The notes: a model not told the origin generated them from the sequence alone. DNA of 64,000 nucleotides from JAUWGC01 sp963753055 (GCA_963753055.1 CAVWAP010000005.1:1-64000); one strand, 5' to 3'; numbered from the stretch's first letter, positions 16,719-26,321 are shown. Program-made: numbers and translations.

Positions 16719-18227
16719 CTAAAAAGGTACGTTGTCTTCCGGCATGTCGTTGAGCTTCGAGGGAAACGTGCGTGTCAGGTCGTCGCCACCGCCGGGTGGA
16801 AGATCGAAAGCTCCGGTCTCCAGGTCGGTAAATTTCGCAAACTTAGCGATGAAACGCAATGGAATGTCTGCCAGCGAACCGTTTCTGTGCTTGGCAATGC
16901 TGATCTCGGCAACACCAGCCGTCGGATTACCATCTTCATCCTGGTCAATCTTATAATACTCAGGCCTGTAAATGAACATCACAAGGTCGGCATCCTGCTC
17001 GATCGCACCTGATTCCCTGAGGTCGGAGAGGATAGGCTTCTTCGAACCACCACGCGTTTCTACCGCACGACTTAGCTGCGACAAAGCCAGGATCGGTACA
17101 TCAAGCTCTTTGGAAAGGGCTTTCAGCGACCTGGAAATATTACTGATCTCCTGCTCACGGTTCCCCCGTCCTTCAAATTGGCCAACCATCAGCTGCAGGT
17201 AATCGACAACAATCATTTCAATGTTGTGCTGAGCCTTTAACCTGCGGCACTTTGCCCTCAATTCAAAGATGGTAAGGGCAGGGGTATCATCGATAAACAA
17301 ATTTGCATCAATCAGCCTGCTGATCTTGGCATTCAGCTGCTCCCACTCATAGTTTTCAAGTTGCCCTTTCCTGAGCTTCTCAGCAGGCAGCTGGGCCTCG
17401 CTTGAGATAAGCCTTGTCACAAGCTGGATGGATGACATCTCAAGTGAGAAGATGGCCACGGGCCTGTTGAAGTCGATGGCAACGTTCCTGGCAACGGTCA
17501 GGGCAAAGGCTGTCTTACCCATTCCAGGCCTGGATGCAATGATGATAAGGTCAGAACGCTGAAAACCGGCAGTAACACGGTCGATCTCCGTGAAGCCGGA
17601 TGGAACGCCACGCAGGTGTGCTTCCTGTGACCTTGCTGCTTCAATCTCGCGGATGGCCTCCTGTACAAGAGATTGCATGTCTTCGTAATTTCTTCTCAGG
17701 TTGCTCTCGCTCACTGAAAAGAGGTTCTGTTCTGCCCTGTCGAGCAGGTCGAATACATCCGTAGTATCTTCAAAAGCATCCTTGATGATCTCCGAAGAGA
17801 TCCTGATCAGCTCACGTTGAATGTATTTTTGTGTAATGATACGGACGTGATACTCAACGTTGGCTGCAGACGCTATCCTGTTTGTTAACTGGGTAATATA
17901 AAAGGCTCCACCCACCACCTCAAGCTCACCACTTTTCTTAAGCTCATTGGTAACAGTGAGTATGTCGACAGGTTCCGACTTGGCAAACAGCCGGTGTATG
18001 GCACTGAAAATAACCTGGTGTGCCTCCTTATAAAATACATCTGGCTTCAATATGTCAATGACAGTTGTCAGGGCATCTTTTTCAAGCATGATGGCTCCCA
18101 GGACGGCTTCTTCAAGGTCGACAGCCTGTGGAGGGACCTTGCCGTGTTCAAAAAAATTGGGTATGCTGGGTGACTGTCTTAACCGCTGACGGGCATTTTC
18201 CTGTTGCTTGGGGAGCTTATCTTCCAT
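16719..18227 (-). CDS. dnaB: Replicative DNA helicase
   Basis: 502 residues. The N-terminal DnaB domain (about 25-130) begins with PPQAVDLEEAVLGA. The RecA-like ATPase domain has Walker A RPGMGKTAF, Walker B MIVVDYLQLM, SLEMS, and QLSRAVE with the sensor and arginine-finger region. DnaB is the hexameric helicase that unwinds the replication fork. Length is normal and no intein is present. It converges with pcm over a 46-base gap. The acidic Pro-rich tail is typical of Bacteroidota DnaB. Confidence 0.97.
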   Translation of the reverse strand: MEDKLPKQQENARQRLRQSPSIPNFFEHGKVPPQAVDLEEAVLGAIMLEKDALTTVIDILKPDVFYKEAHQVIFSAIHRLFAKSEPVDILTVTNELKKSGELEVVGGAFYITQLTNRIASAANVEYHVRIITQKYIQRELIRISSEIIKDAFEDTTDVFDLLDRAEQNLFSVSESNLRRNYEDMQSLVQEAIREIEAARSQEAHLRGVPSGFTEIDRVTAGFQRSDLIIIASRPGMGKTAFALTVARNVAIDFNRPVAIFSLEMSSIQLVTRLISSEAQLPAEKLRKGQLENYEWEQLNAKISRLIDANLFIDDTPALTIFELRAKCRRLKAQHNIEMIVVDYLQLMVGQFEGRGNREQEISNISRSLKALSKELDVPILALSQLSRAVETRGGSKKPILSDLRESGAIEQDADLVMFIYRPEYYKIDQDEDGNPTAGVAEISIAKHRNGSLADIPLRFIAKFAKFTDLETGAFDLPPGGGDDLTRTFPSKLNDMPEDNVPF

Positions 18228-18308
18228 GAATCAAAATTACAACAAATACACCCCCTTTCCCTAAGAAGGCCATATATTATTTTGCACAAAAAAATAGTTG
18301 ATAAATTG

Positions 18309-19391
18309 TTAATATCTTTCCTTGATTACATGCAGGCGATCATGCAAAAGATCGCTGGAAAGACAGGAGTGAATGGGGAGGATTCCAAGTATATCTCCTC
18401 GTCTGATTGTATCGTAAATACCTGATTTCGTTTGGATTATGCCGTGTTCCTGGGAAAGGGAAGTTACTTTTGCTCCTGGCAGGGGCTTTCCCCATCCATC
18501 AATGTTTATTTGTGCCACAAATCCGAAGTGCGAGGAGCCATCGGCAAGGACAAGCTTTTCTTTAGATAGATGGACGGCACCTCCGTATATGATGATCTCA
18601 TTACGATCATCATTCTTTGCAACAACCGGACAGGCTACAATAGCTGCAATATCATTCAGGCTGCAAACGCCCAGTTCATATTGCATGATGTCGTAGTAGA
18701 CAAAGTTCCCTGGCCTGATTTCATCTACACCAGGAAATTCGTCCATGATACTGCATGATGGTGTATCTCCAACACTGATCAGTAAGTCTGGAAATTCGTC
18801 TTGATATCGCTCTTTAAGTTCTTTCAGGGTACTTAAAGTGTTGGAATAGATAATTTTTATATCTTCAACATTATCAGCGATATATGTGTTTCCAGAATGA
18901 GTAAGAAAGCCTTTAAAGCTTAGCAAGGGACTATCTTGAGATATACGGATCATTTTATCCAGGTCTTCTTTCCTTGATGGATTAATCCCGGACCTGTGGT
19001 AGCCTGATTCAATCTCTATAAATATCCCGGCTTCCGAACTTAGATTTTGTGAAAGGAACTCCATGGATTCAGGGGACTCGACAAGTAAATTTAAGTGAAT
19101 GTTGCGTGCCAGTTTGTTAATCTCGTCTAATTGATGATAATTGACTGGAAAAGCAATAGTTATATCATTCCAGCCATGATTGGCGAATAATTCAGCCATT
19201 TCAACTGAGGAAACAGTTATTTTATCGACGTCATATTGCCTGAACCATGCTGCAACTTCCGGCGACTGGTGGGTTTTGAAATGTGGCCTGAAGATGACTT
19301 TGCTTTTTTTTGCCTTGACAGCCATCTTGCTTATGTTCGACAGGCATTTCTGCTTATCGACAACAAGGGTAGGTCTTTTGATATCGATCAT
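18309..19391 (-). CDS. Fold-type III PLP enzyme, D-threonine aldolase / D-serine dehydratase-like
   Basis: 360 residues. An alanine-racemase-type barrel occupies the N-terminal part, with RPHFKTHQ carrying the PLP Lys. The C-terminal domain has the metal-site pattern PIHSCLS, matching the His/Cys Zn ligands of D-serine dehydratase. GSSHFG and SVGDTPS line the active site. It probably removes or cleaves a D-3-hydroxyamino acid. The gene stands ten bases downstream of the dihydroorotate-dehydrogenase-like gene, on the same strand. Confidence 0.8.
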   Translation of the reverse strand: MIDIKRPTLVVDKQKCLSNISKMAVKAKKSKVIFRPHFKTHQSPEVAAWFRQYDVDKITVSSVEMAELFANHGWNDITIAFPVNYHQLDEINKLARNIHLNLLVESPESMEFLSQNLSSEAGIFIEIESGYHRSGINPSRKEDLDKMIRISQDSPLLSFKGFLTHSGNTYIADNVEDIKIIYSNTLSTLKELKERYQDEFPDLLISVGDTPSCSIMDEFPGVDEIRPGNFVYYDIMQYELGVCSLNDIAAIVACPVVAKNDDRNEIIIYGGAVHLSKEKLVLADGSSHFGFVAQINIDGWGKPLPGAKVTSLSQEHGIIQTKSGIYDTIRRGDILGILPIHSCLSSDLLHDRLHVIKERY

Positions 19392-19400
19392 CAGATCAGT

Positions 19401-20384
19401 TTACTTCCTGTCACTGAAGTATTTCATGAACTGAACCCTTTCAAAAAGCGATGGGTTCTGGTACTTCTCCTGGCTAAGGATGCCCTTGAAAGCATTGATT
19501 TTATCATATTTCTTTTCTTCCATCCAGGATTTCATGTCTCCGAGCATGGTTTCCAGATATTCCGGGCCATTGTTGTACAAGGCAGAAACAACCTGTACTA
19601 CATCAGCACCTGCCAGTAACTGCTTGATCACAGCAGCACCATCATGAACGCCGGTAGATGCTGCCAGATCGCAGCTCACCCTGTTGGCCATTAAGCCGAT
19701 CCAACGCAGGGATGTCGACAATTCAGCAGGAGTACTAAGCACATTGGTTGCTGTAACTTCCAGCTTGTCTATGTCGATGTCAGGACTGTAAAAACGATTG
19801 AACAGGACAATCCCGGCAACACCCGTTGATGATAGCTTCTCGATTATATGGCCCAGGTTTGAAAAGAAATAGCTCATCTTCACCACAATCGGAATAGTGA
19901 CTTCTTTCTTTACCTTATTGATAATGTCGAGATATGTTTTTTCAATGTAATCAGCCGTAAGATTCAAATTGGAAGGCAGGATGAAGACATTGAGCTCCAG
20001 GGCATCGGCACCGGCTATTTCAAGATTCTTTGCAAAATATGGCCATTCATGCGATTGTGTGCAGTTTATGCTGCCTATCACCGGAATTGACACTCTCTTT
20101 TTTGCTTCTGTCATCAGGTTGATATATTTGTCAAGGTTATCCTGCTTAAGACGATAATCAAAATAATCCAGGAAGTCATCTTTGTAACGGTTTGGTGCTT
20201 CCTCTTCAACAATTTGCTCGTACTCCATGGTGATCTCTTCCTCAAAGATCGATTTCATCACGACAGCACCTGCACCATATTTTTCCAGTTGTTCGATCTT
20301 GTCTGCAGAATCAGTTAATCCGCTACTTCCCACGATTATAGGACTTTGAAGTGTAAGTCCCAGGTATTTTGTTGTTAAATCCAT
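19401..20384 (-). CDS. Dihydroorotate dehydrogenase-like flavoprotein
   Basis: 327 residues from MDLTTKYLGL at 20384. A longer frame upstream is only read-through of repeat DNA. FMN-barrel features are the N-terminal L-x-L-x-S-P-I-I-V-G-S-S-G and the C-terminal AGADVVQVVSALY. The loop where class 1 enzymes have N-x-S-C-P-N reads LNVFILPSN and lacks the catalytic Cys, so dihydroorotate oxidation is doubtful. Bacteroidota carry this paralogue besides true PyrD. It pairs with the PLP enzyme downstream. Confidence 0.75.
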   Translation of the reverse strand: MDLTTKYLGLTLQSPIIVGSSGLTDSADKIEQLEKYGAGAVVMKSIFEEEITMEYEQIVEEEAPNRYKDDFLDYFDYRLKQDNLDKYINLMTEAKKRVSIPVIGSINCTQSHEWPYFAKNLEIAGADALELNVFILPSNLNLTADYIEKTYLDIINKVKKEVTIPIVVKMSYFFSNLGHIIEKLSSTGVAGIVLFNRFYSPDIDIDKLEVTATNVLSTPAELSTSLRWIGLMANRVSCDLAASTGVHDGAAVIKQLLAGADVVQVVSALYNNGPEYLETMLGDMKSWMEEKKYDKINAFKGILSQEKYQNPSLFERVQFMKYFSDRK

Positions 20385-20411
20385 AATTCTTGTTGGTTTA
20401 TTTATGCAAGG

Positions 20412-20419
20412 CAAACTTA
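20412..20419 (-). promoter_or_regulatory. -7 box of the dihydroorotate-dehydrogenase-like gene
   Basis: TAAGTTTG on the minus strand, 28 bases before the ATG at 20384. A TTG lies 23 bases further upstream (20443-20445), slightly farther than usual. It supports the downstream start. Confidence 0.45.
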
Positions 20420-20466
20420 AAAAAATTGTATGAGTTTTCTGCCAATTATAATAAAAGTTTCTGACG

Positions 20467-20512
20467 GATACAGGATGCAAGATGCCAGATACCGGATCCT
20501 GGATGCATGATG
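20467..20512. repeat. Degenerate heptamer array (GATACAG/GATGCCA type)
   Basis: About seven units of 6-8 bases beginning GAT or GGAT. The array runs into the end of the PD-(D/E)XK-like gene (20513), directly 3' of its stop. Confidence 0.65.
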
Positions 20513-21790
20513 TCAATTTAAATTGTTGAACAGATTCTGAATAATTTTTACAGATGTGTTGCCAAAGTATGTTATTGCTTTAAGGATGTGATCTTCAGGT
20601 TCATTGTTAACCATATTAGAATATGCTTCTGCTACTAATACTTCCTTTTTAAATTTCAGTTTATTTAATGAATTGTCATTTAAAATCATTCCTGCTACTT
20701 CAGAAAGATTGAAGTCAGGAAAAAATTCTCTGAGGTTGATTACATAATCTACCCATCCGGTATCCGGCCCCTCGACTACGTTCGGGACAGGCATCCGGTA
20801 TCCGGCCCCTCGACTACACTCGGGACAGGCATCCAGTTCTGTCCCATAAACCACCAAAACATCTTCTTTATTCAATATTTCAGATAAAGCCTTATATAAT
20901 TGTTCAGGTTGCTGGCCGGGAGGCAGCAAGTAATTGTGCAGCTCATTATCCTCATCAATCAGTGAAAACTGAAACGGGATCTCCTGGTATGGCTTCGTTC
21001 CTTTATAGATCGGTATTGCCGGCCTGAAGGATGAAATATGTAAAAACTTAAGCTTGCCTTCGACTTGCGGCAGAACCCCTTGTTTCTCAATACTAACAGT
21101 CTCACTACTAGCTACTCCCTTCCAGCAATGCCCAATAAAATCACAAGGGTAGGGGGAATGGCAATGCGGTCCTACATCAATCTTCGGTGAGTGCTCTAGT
21201 TGTAATGTTTCCTTCTCTTTGATAATCTGCTTCTTTACATAATCCTGTAAAGCAAGAGCCCTGTCTGTGACATCAACAAGCTTGAACAGTTTATGAATAT
21301 TCAGCTCATCTTCCAGAATATAGTCTTCATTGATATGAGCAATGAAAAATTTATTAATGGCCAGGCCACTATTGTTGATGACATAGTATTGCAAGGCGGC
21401 ATCATGGATATAAGTTTCGGATATTGCTTTTGAACTCTTAACCTCACAGGCATTCCATTGACCATTTTCTTTATACAGAATATCCAGGAAAACCAATACC
21501 CTGTCGAACTGGAACCCTGCTTCATAAATGACCTCAGTTCCATTTTCAAGCTCTTCGCTGGTTCTTACTACTGCTTTTTGATACTGTGATGGCGATCTTG
21601 GACGAACATCAACACCTTCAGGAAATAATGTTTGTGCTAAATCTCCTACTTCATGGCCTCTTTTGAATTTAATTCGCTGTTCATCAGGCAACGGATCCCT
21701 GAGAAAGTATCTCTTCTTATACAGGTATAATGATTTCAGGCACTGATGGCCGCGGATAAATGTAGATTTTGATAATAGATGCTTTTGCAT
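20513..21790 (-). CDS. PD-(D/E)XK-like nuclease family protein carrying an in-frame repeat insertion
   Basis: 425 residues. The N-terminal half has GHEVGDLAQ, an Asp in DRVLVFLDIL and EVKSS, the layout of a PD-(D/E)XK core. A Cys/His cluster (HCHSPYPCDF, GHCW) near 205-220 could bind an Fe-S cluster or zinc. The family resembles DUF2779-type proteins of unknown role, possibly nucleic-acid processing. Two 38-base direct repeats (20754-20791, 20792-20829) lie inside the gene and encode Cys/Pro/Gly-rich sequence near residues 320-345 unlike the rest. The frame is kept, so the gene may still work. Confidence 0.65.
   Translation of the reverse strand: MQKHLLSKSTFIRGHQCLKSLYLYKKRYFLRDPLPDEQRIKFKRGHEVGDLAQTLFPEGVDVRPRSPSQYQKAVVRTSEELENGTEVIYEAGFQFDRVLVFLDILYKENGQWNACEVKSSKAISETYIHDAALQYYVINNSGLAINKFFIAHINEDYILEDELNIHKLFKLVDVTDRALALQDYVKKQIIKEKETLQLEHSPKIDVGPHCHSPYPCDFIGHCWKGVASSETVSIEKQGVLPQVEGKLKFLHISSFRPAIPIYKGTKPYQEIPFQFSLIDEDNELHNYLLPPGQQPEQLYKALSEILNKEDVLVVYGTELDACPECSRGAGYRMPVPNVVEGPDTGWVDYVINLREFFPDFNLSEVAGMILNDNSLNKLKFKKEVLVAEAYSNMVNNEPEDHILKAITYFGNTSVKIIQNLFNNLN
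20754..20836. repeat. Tandem 38-bp composite repeat inside a coding region
   Basis: Each 38-base unit has two heptamers (CATCCGG, TATCCGG) followed by a 24-base element with core CTCGACTACGTTCGG. The two units differ at two bases. A third heptamer, CATCCAG, closes the block. The same heptamer-plus-element combination occurs in the spacer at 34131-34286. Confidence 0.9.
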
Positions 21791-21861
21791 TGAAAGCTAA
21801 AGTAAGCAGATTTTCAAATTAAACCATTAATTTTACGTTATATAGAATTGCCTAATCCACA

Positions 21862-23154
21862 ATGAAGAGATATTCAATACTGTTTTTTTCTTTGTTAATC
21901 ATCCTGCTCCTGCATGCATGCAAAGACAAGGATGAAGAGGAATCCCGCCCTAAAGTTCAGATACTCACACCACCTGCCTTTTCAACATATGGCGTTGGTG
22001 AAACAATACTTGTGAAGGCCAGTATTTATCACGATAAACCTGTTAAGTCAGTTGAGGTCTCACTGGTAAACGACAACAATATCCCAATGTCCACTCCGGT
22101 GGGTCTTGCCCCGAATCAAGCGACTTTTGAGTTTGAAGTAAACCTGGTAATTGATAACCTGGACCTGGCCTCCGGAAGCTATTTTGTCATGGTTAAGGCC
22201 TCTGATGAGATCAATACTACAAGGTCGTTCCAACCGGTTGAAGTGACCGGGATAAATACTGAACTCAGGCGCATCCTGGTAATTACACGCCTTAATACTT
22301 TGAAATCGAATATTTCCTTGATCGACTCTGTGTATAATGTAACTCAGATCCTGGGGGTTGCAAGGGAATATGTCGGTTCAGCAGTAAATTCAAAAAACCA
22401 GCAGTTATATTACATAACACCTGATCCATCATTGCTGATGACATTTGACCTGAAAGATACAATCCTGGATTGGGAGTACTCTGCACAATCACCATACCCC
22501 ATTTTTGAAGATGTATACTTCGAGGATGATCTGGTTTACCTGGCTTCTCAAAACGGTAATATCATCGGCTTGAATCATCTTGGAGAAAATAAATTCGGTA
22601 CGGTTGTACATAATGACAGGGTACCACAGAAGATATATAAACATAATAACCTGGTCATTTGTGATCAGCGGACCAGGAGTAACTTCTATCGCTATTTTAC
22701 ACTATTCTTTTCTGCTACCGGGGCATTTGCAAATCAACACCGTACGGACCTGGAAGTCGTTGAATTTTTCTCCCGGAATGACCAGGAAATAATTGCTTTT
22801 GGCAATGAGGCTGAACAGGCCCGGGTCCTGATCTATAGCATCGATGAAAATAATAGCTCTGAACCTGCCATCATGCCAACAGGAAAGGTCATTAATGCTG
22901 TTCAGATAAATGAAAATGAAGTCTTGCTTGCAATGGATTATGGAATCCTGCTTTACAATATCATCAATTTTCAGCACTTCCTGGCTTTTGACCTTGCTAA
23001 TGCCAGTGCCATGGAATATGATCCATTGAATCAATTTTTATGCATATCGGTGGGTAATAAAGTCATGATCTACAATTATCCCGGATCAGGATTGCTTCAT
23101 ACTGTAACCATGGATTATCCGGTACTTAAACTTCATTTACTTTATAACAAATAG
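21862..23154 (+). CDS. Lipoprotein of unknown function, predicted beta-propeller
   Basis: 430 residues with a lipoprotein signal (LLLHAC, Cys at 20) and an acidic stretch after it. An Ig-like domain (about 33-130) follows, then repeated short beta segments that look like a propeller (FDLKD, YLASQNGNI, YSIDENN, MIYNYPG). I do not recognise the family. It should be anchored in the periplasm or at the surface. It ends three bases before mnmD, so the two are cotranscribed although no functional link is apparent. Confidence 0.7.
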   Translation: MKRYSILFFSLLIILLLHACKDKDEEESRPKVQILTPPAFSTYGVGETILVKASIYHDKPVKSVEVSLVNDNNIPMSTPVGLAPNQATFEFEVNLVIDNLDLASGSYFVMVKASDEINTTRSFQPVEVTGINTELRRILVITRLNTLKSNISLIDSVYNVTQILGVAREYVGSAVNSKNQQLYYITPDPSLLMTFDLKDTILDWEYSAQSPYPIFEDVYFEDDLVYLASQNGNIIGLNHLGENKFGTVVHNDRVPQKIYKHNNLVICDQRTRSNFYRYFTLFFSATGAFANQHRTDLEVVEFFSRNDQEIIAFGNEAEQARVLIYSIDENNSSEPAIMPTGKVINAVQINENEVLLAMDYGILLYNIINFQHFLAFDLANASAMEYDPLNQFLCISVGNKVMIYNYPGSGLLHTVTMDYPVLKLHLLYNK

Positions 23155-23157
23155 TTT

Positions 23158-23829
23158 ATGAAAAGACAGCTGGTTATTACCGGGGATGGATCGCACACCC
23201 TGTTCGCTTCTGATTTGCAGGATCATTATCATTCCACTTTCGGAGCTGTCCAGGAATCAAATCATATCTATATTGAAAGTGCATTGAAAGCTCATCCATC
23301 AAACCGAAAAATGGTAAATGTCCTGGAAATCGGGTTTGGTACAGGCTTAAATGCGCTTCTAACCTGGCAGCAAAGTTATCTTCAAAAGATGAAAATTCAA
23401 TATGTGACAATTGAACCACACCCGGTTGAACTGGCGATGGCACTACGGCTGAACTATCCTGATTTCATTGATATACAAGACTCGGTATCAATATTTAAAA
23501 AACTTCACCAGGCTGCATGGGGTGAAGGTGTTGTCATTTCTGAGTATATGAGGTTCACAAAAATGGATACCGCGATTCAGGAGGCATCACTTGAACCAAT
23601 GAGGTTCGATATTGTCTACTTCGACGCCTTTGGGCCGGAGGCTCAACCGGAATTATGGACTGTGCCCGTCTTTCAAAAAATCTATGATTCTATGGCCCTG
23701 GATAGTGTAATGACGACGTTTTCTTCTAAGGGATCGGTAAAACGGGCGATGCAGGAAGCCGGGTTTAATATTGAGTTGCTGGATGGCCCTCCCGGGAAAA
23801 GAACCATCACGAGAGCCTGGAAGAAATAA
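23158..23829 (+). CDS. mnmD: tRNA 5-methylaminomethyl-2-thiouridine methyltransferase
   Basis: 223 residues. The SAM site VLEIGFGTGLNAL and the DAFGPEAQPELWT motif are diagnostic of the methyltransferase half of MnmC, here as the free-standing MnmD. It performs the last methylation in making mnm5s2U at the wobble position of several tRNAs. The oxidoreductase half (MnmC1) is absent, as is usual in this phylum. Confidence 0.9.
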   Translation: MKRQLVITGDGSHTLFASDLQDHYHSTFGAVQESNHIYIESALKAHPSNRKMVNVLEIGFGTGLNALLTWQQSYLQKMKIQYVTIEPHPVELAMALRLNYPDFIDIQDSVSIFKKLHQAAWGEGVVISEYMRFTKMDTAIQEASLEPMRFDIVYFDAFGPEAQPELWTVPVFQKIYDSMALDSVMTTFSSKGSVKRAMQEAGFNIELLDGPPGKRTITRAWKK

Positions 23830-23854
23830 TTGTCAACTTTCAAATAATTAATGA

Positions 23855-24124
23855 TTATCTGATTGTAAAGTCTTTAAATTCTTTTACCGGGGCGTCCTGG
23901 ATATTGAGATCACTGACCCTGGCCCAATTTGGACCTTTCTTGCAATAATCTATGAAGGCTTCAATAACGGTTGGTTCGCCTTCAGCTTCAGCATACACTG
24001 AACCATCCGGCATATTTTTAACAAAGCCTTTCACCCCAAGTTCATTTGCTTTCCTGTGCGTGTAAAAACGAAATCCAACATTCTGGACCACACCGGATAT
24101 ATTAAGGATTACACTTTTTTTCAT
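23855..24124 (-). CDS. Acylphosphatase
   Basis: 89 residues with the family signature: VVQNVGFRFYTHRKA (phosphate loop and catalytic Arg) and GFVKNMPDGSVYAEAEG with the catalytic Asn. It hydrolyses acyl phosphates. It is the last gene of a four-gene minus-strand run, overlapping the unknown gene upstream by four bases (ATGA). Confidence 0.93.
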   Translation of the reverse strand: MKKSVILNISGVVQNVGFRFYTHRKANELGVKGFVKNMPDGSVYAEAEGEPTVIEAFIDYCKKGPNWARVSDLNIQDAPVKEFKDFTIR

Positions 24125-24690
24125 GGACTCAACCTCTTCATTATTAGTTCATCCAAGGCTTCATATAATTGGTTTGGGTCCAGGGCCCTCCACCTGAATG
24201 TATTGAACCTCCCGCCAAAGGCAATGTAATAATCAAGGTTTGCACTTTCAAATTCCTTAACCACATGCTCCCTGAAGTTCAGCCCGATGATCCAGCCATC
24301 TTCAATATCTTCCGACCATTCCTGGTAGTAGTCATTATCACCTGCGTGGAAATTCAGGATATTCTCACCAATCAGGATGAACCGCGTAATTCCGCTTTCA
24401 ATCAAAATATCTGCTATTTCCCGCTTAAGGTACATGATGTCATTATGCAGGGTGTCATTCCATTCACCCATCAGCTCAATGACACAGAACCCTTTCTCGT
24501 AATTGGCATATATGATCTTAATGAAAAGGGTGGAGGATCCAATAAAATCCCATTGGGGATGAATCCAGTGATCATAGATTGCGTGTTTAAATTCATATTC
24601 ATTATAGTTTCTGCCATAGAAAGGGGAGTTCTGATCATCTGCTGCATCGTACAAATGTCTCCAATTATAGTGTGGTTCCAGGTTATGCAT
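24121..24690 (-). CDS. Conserved protein of unknown function
   Basis: 189 residues, acidic and rich in Trp and Tyr (YNWRHLYDA, HPQWDFIG, ELMGEWNDTL, FILIGENILNFH, DIEDGWIIGLNF). No signal peptide, membrane segment or catalytic motif stands out. It resembles an uncharacterised protein I have seen in many Bacteroidota genomes, but I cannot name a domain. It is coupled to acylphosphatase by an ATGA overlap and lies five bases after the DUF493 gene. Confidence 0.75.
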   Translation of the reverse strand: MHNLEPHYNWRHLYDAADDQNSPFYGRNYNEYEFKHAIYDHWIHPQWDFIGSSTLFIKIIYANYEKGFCVIELMGEWNDTLHNDIMYLKREIADILIESGITRFILIGENILNFHAGDNDYYQEWSEDIEDGWIIGLNFREHVVKEFESANLDYYIAFGGRFNTFRWRALDPNQLYEALDELIMKRLSP

Positions 24691-24695
24691 GATTT

Positions 24696-25004
24696 CTAGA
24701 GTGCAAGCTTGATACCTTCAATTGATTTGAGGCCCTCGTAAAGGCCTGTCATTTGCTTGTGGGAATTGATATTAATATTCACAGTGAAGCTGATGTACTT
24801 ATCATTACTGCTGTATTTTGACCTCCAGTCTGAAAAAGTGACTTTATGGGTAATAAGCACTTTCTCAATCGCTTGCTGTTGGGTTTCTTTATTGCCTTTA
24901 TTGTCGAGTATGACTTTAAGGTCGTAGTTGACCGGGAATATTACCTCTTCATCCCCAAAGAGATTATTTTTCCCATTCCCACCATTATTGCCAATATTAA
25001 TCAT
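24696..25004 (-). CDS. DUF493 (YbeD-like) protein
   Basis: 102 residues with the YbeD-type alpha/beta pattern: FPVNYDLKVI, a helix, WRSKYSSNDKYISFTVNINI and a C-terminal helix ending YEGLKSIEGIKLAL. The fold resembles small regulatory ACT-like domains and its role is unknown. It starts one base after the LpxR-like gene ends, so they share a transcript. Confidence 0.8.
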   Translation of the reverse strand: MINIGNNGGNGKNNLFGDEEVIFPVNYDLKVILDNKGNKETQQQAIEKVLITHKVTFSDWRSKYSSNDKYISFTVNININSHKQMTGLYEGLKSIEGIKLAL

Positions 25005-25005
25005 A

Positions 25006-26280
25006 TTAAAAACAAAATGTTGCGGCCATATGTAGCCATCTATGCTCTTTGCTGCCTTTGAATTCAGGGGTAATATAATTCATTTCTGTGCGAAATCCAA
25101 AGAACTTATAGGAAAACTCAATACCAAAACTTGCATTGAAAACCAGGCGATTGATATCTTCGGGGGAAAGCGTGTAAATATTGTTATTACTGAACATTCC
25201 TCCCTGTAATGTGGCGTCATATGCAACGGCCCGCAGGATGGATGAAAATGTAAAAGCATACTGGACTTTGCTCCTCCCAGTATATCCATTGTTCCCGGGA
25301 CCTACTAGACCAATATTTTTAAAATAAGACATGAAGCTGCCAACCCTGGAATAAAAACCAGCTCCTACATTTGTGTACAATGTACCTACTTTCCCTTCAA
25401 AAACACCATTAATATCGAAATGTTCAATATTGATAAGCCCTTGCTCTACCCTAACATTGTAATTAACAACCACATCATTCTTGAGCTGGTTAACCCAGCC
25501 TGTTGGTTTGGTTTCATGAATGGTTGTCTGGACAAATCCGCCAAGGGATTCGGGACCGATGATCCCAAAATCAAGTTCAGAAACCTGCTTGTAACGTTTT
25601 TTGGGATTTATTGTCACCTTAAACTGTCCGGCATATAAGACACCGGCAAAAGGCCTGTCACCGTATTGAATAGCCGTAGTATCCAATACCAGTGGTGTAA
25701 AGAAGTCCTGTACAAGACTGATCCCATGATAACTGACAGAATTTTGCCTGTAAGGAAGCATGAAATACCCAAAAGGTGATTTGGCAATATTCGGATCAAT
25801 ATAATCGAAACGGACCCCGTTGGTATAGTAGTAATCCATACTTAACATGGCATCATTGCTGAAGTGAGCAGTAAATAATTTGTCCTGGCTAACAATGGGG
25901 ATATCATATGAGGGGATAGATGAATATTCTCTTATCTGGGGTTTGAAAGGCCTGAGGGATGCCTTATCAATTACCATTTCCAGGGACTCAACCTGAAGAG
26001 GAGCTAACGGAATAATATCAAGCTTCTCACGCTGATGAAATACCTCTGGGGTTTCTGCTAATACAAAGGATTTATTCTCATATTCCATATAAAAAACATC
26101 AGGTGCTATGGGTGGGCTCCACTTTAATATATCAATTGATAGGCGTGTGGTCCTGGCTTCAACGGGAGGGATCCCGGGGAATTTATCCGCAACTGGTGCA
26201 TCCAGCTCAGTTTTCTCTATCCTGCATCCGAAAACGCTTACCAGCACGAATAGCCATATGAGGATCGCCTTATGTTTCAT
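25006..26280 (-). CDS. LpxR-like lipid A deacylase family (DUF2219) lipoprotein
   Basis: 424 residues. N-terminal lipoprotein signal (SVFGC, Cys at 19) and about 100 residues of extra sequence before the barrel. The C-terminal part has the family landmarks YYYTNGVRFDY, GDRPFAGVLYAG, FGIIGPESLGG and NQLKNDVVVNY, matching the outer-membrane 3'-O-deacylase of lipid A. It probably trims lipid A or acts on a similar lipid. Unusual points are the lipid anchor and N-terminal extension. It heads the operon LpxR-DUF493-unknown-acylphosphatase. Confidence 0.8.
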   Translation of the reverse strand: MKHKAILIWLFVLVSVFGCRIEKTELDAPVADKFPGIPPVEARTTRLSIDILKWSPPIAPDVFYMEYENKSFVLAETPEVFHQREKLDIIPLAPLQVESLEMVIDKASLRPFKPQIREYSSIPSYDIPIVSQDKLFTAHFSNDAMLSMDYYYTNGVRFDYIDPNIAKSPFGYFMLPYRQNSVSYHGISLVQDFFTPLVLDTTAIQYGDRPFAGVLYAGQFKVTINPKKRYKQVSELDFGIIGPESLGGFVQTTIHETKPTGWVNQLKNDVVVNYNVRVEQGLINIEHFDINGVFEGKVGTLYTNVGAGFYSRVGSFMSYFKNIGLVGPGNNGYTGRSKVQYAFTFSSILRAVAYDATLQGGMFSNNNIYTLSPEDINRLVFNASFGIEFSYKFFGFRTEMNYITPEFKGSKEHRWLHMAATFCF

Positions 26281-26321
26281 CGGGTTAAAAGTGTCCTAAA
26301 TAGACAAAGTAAAATTACTAC

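Noticed and set aside
20385..20516. N-terminal extension of the dihydroorotate-dehydrogenase-like protein by 44 residues
   Set aside because: The extension is encoded by the degenerate heptamer array and lies upstream of a good -7 box; the conserved protein starts at 20384.
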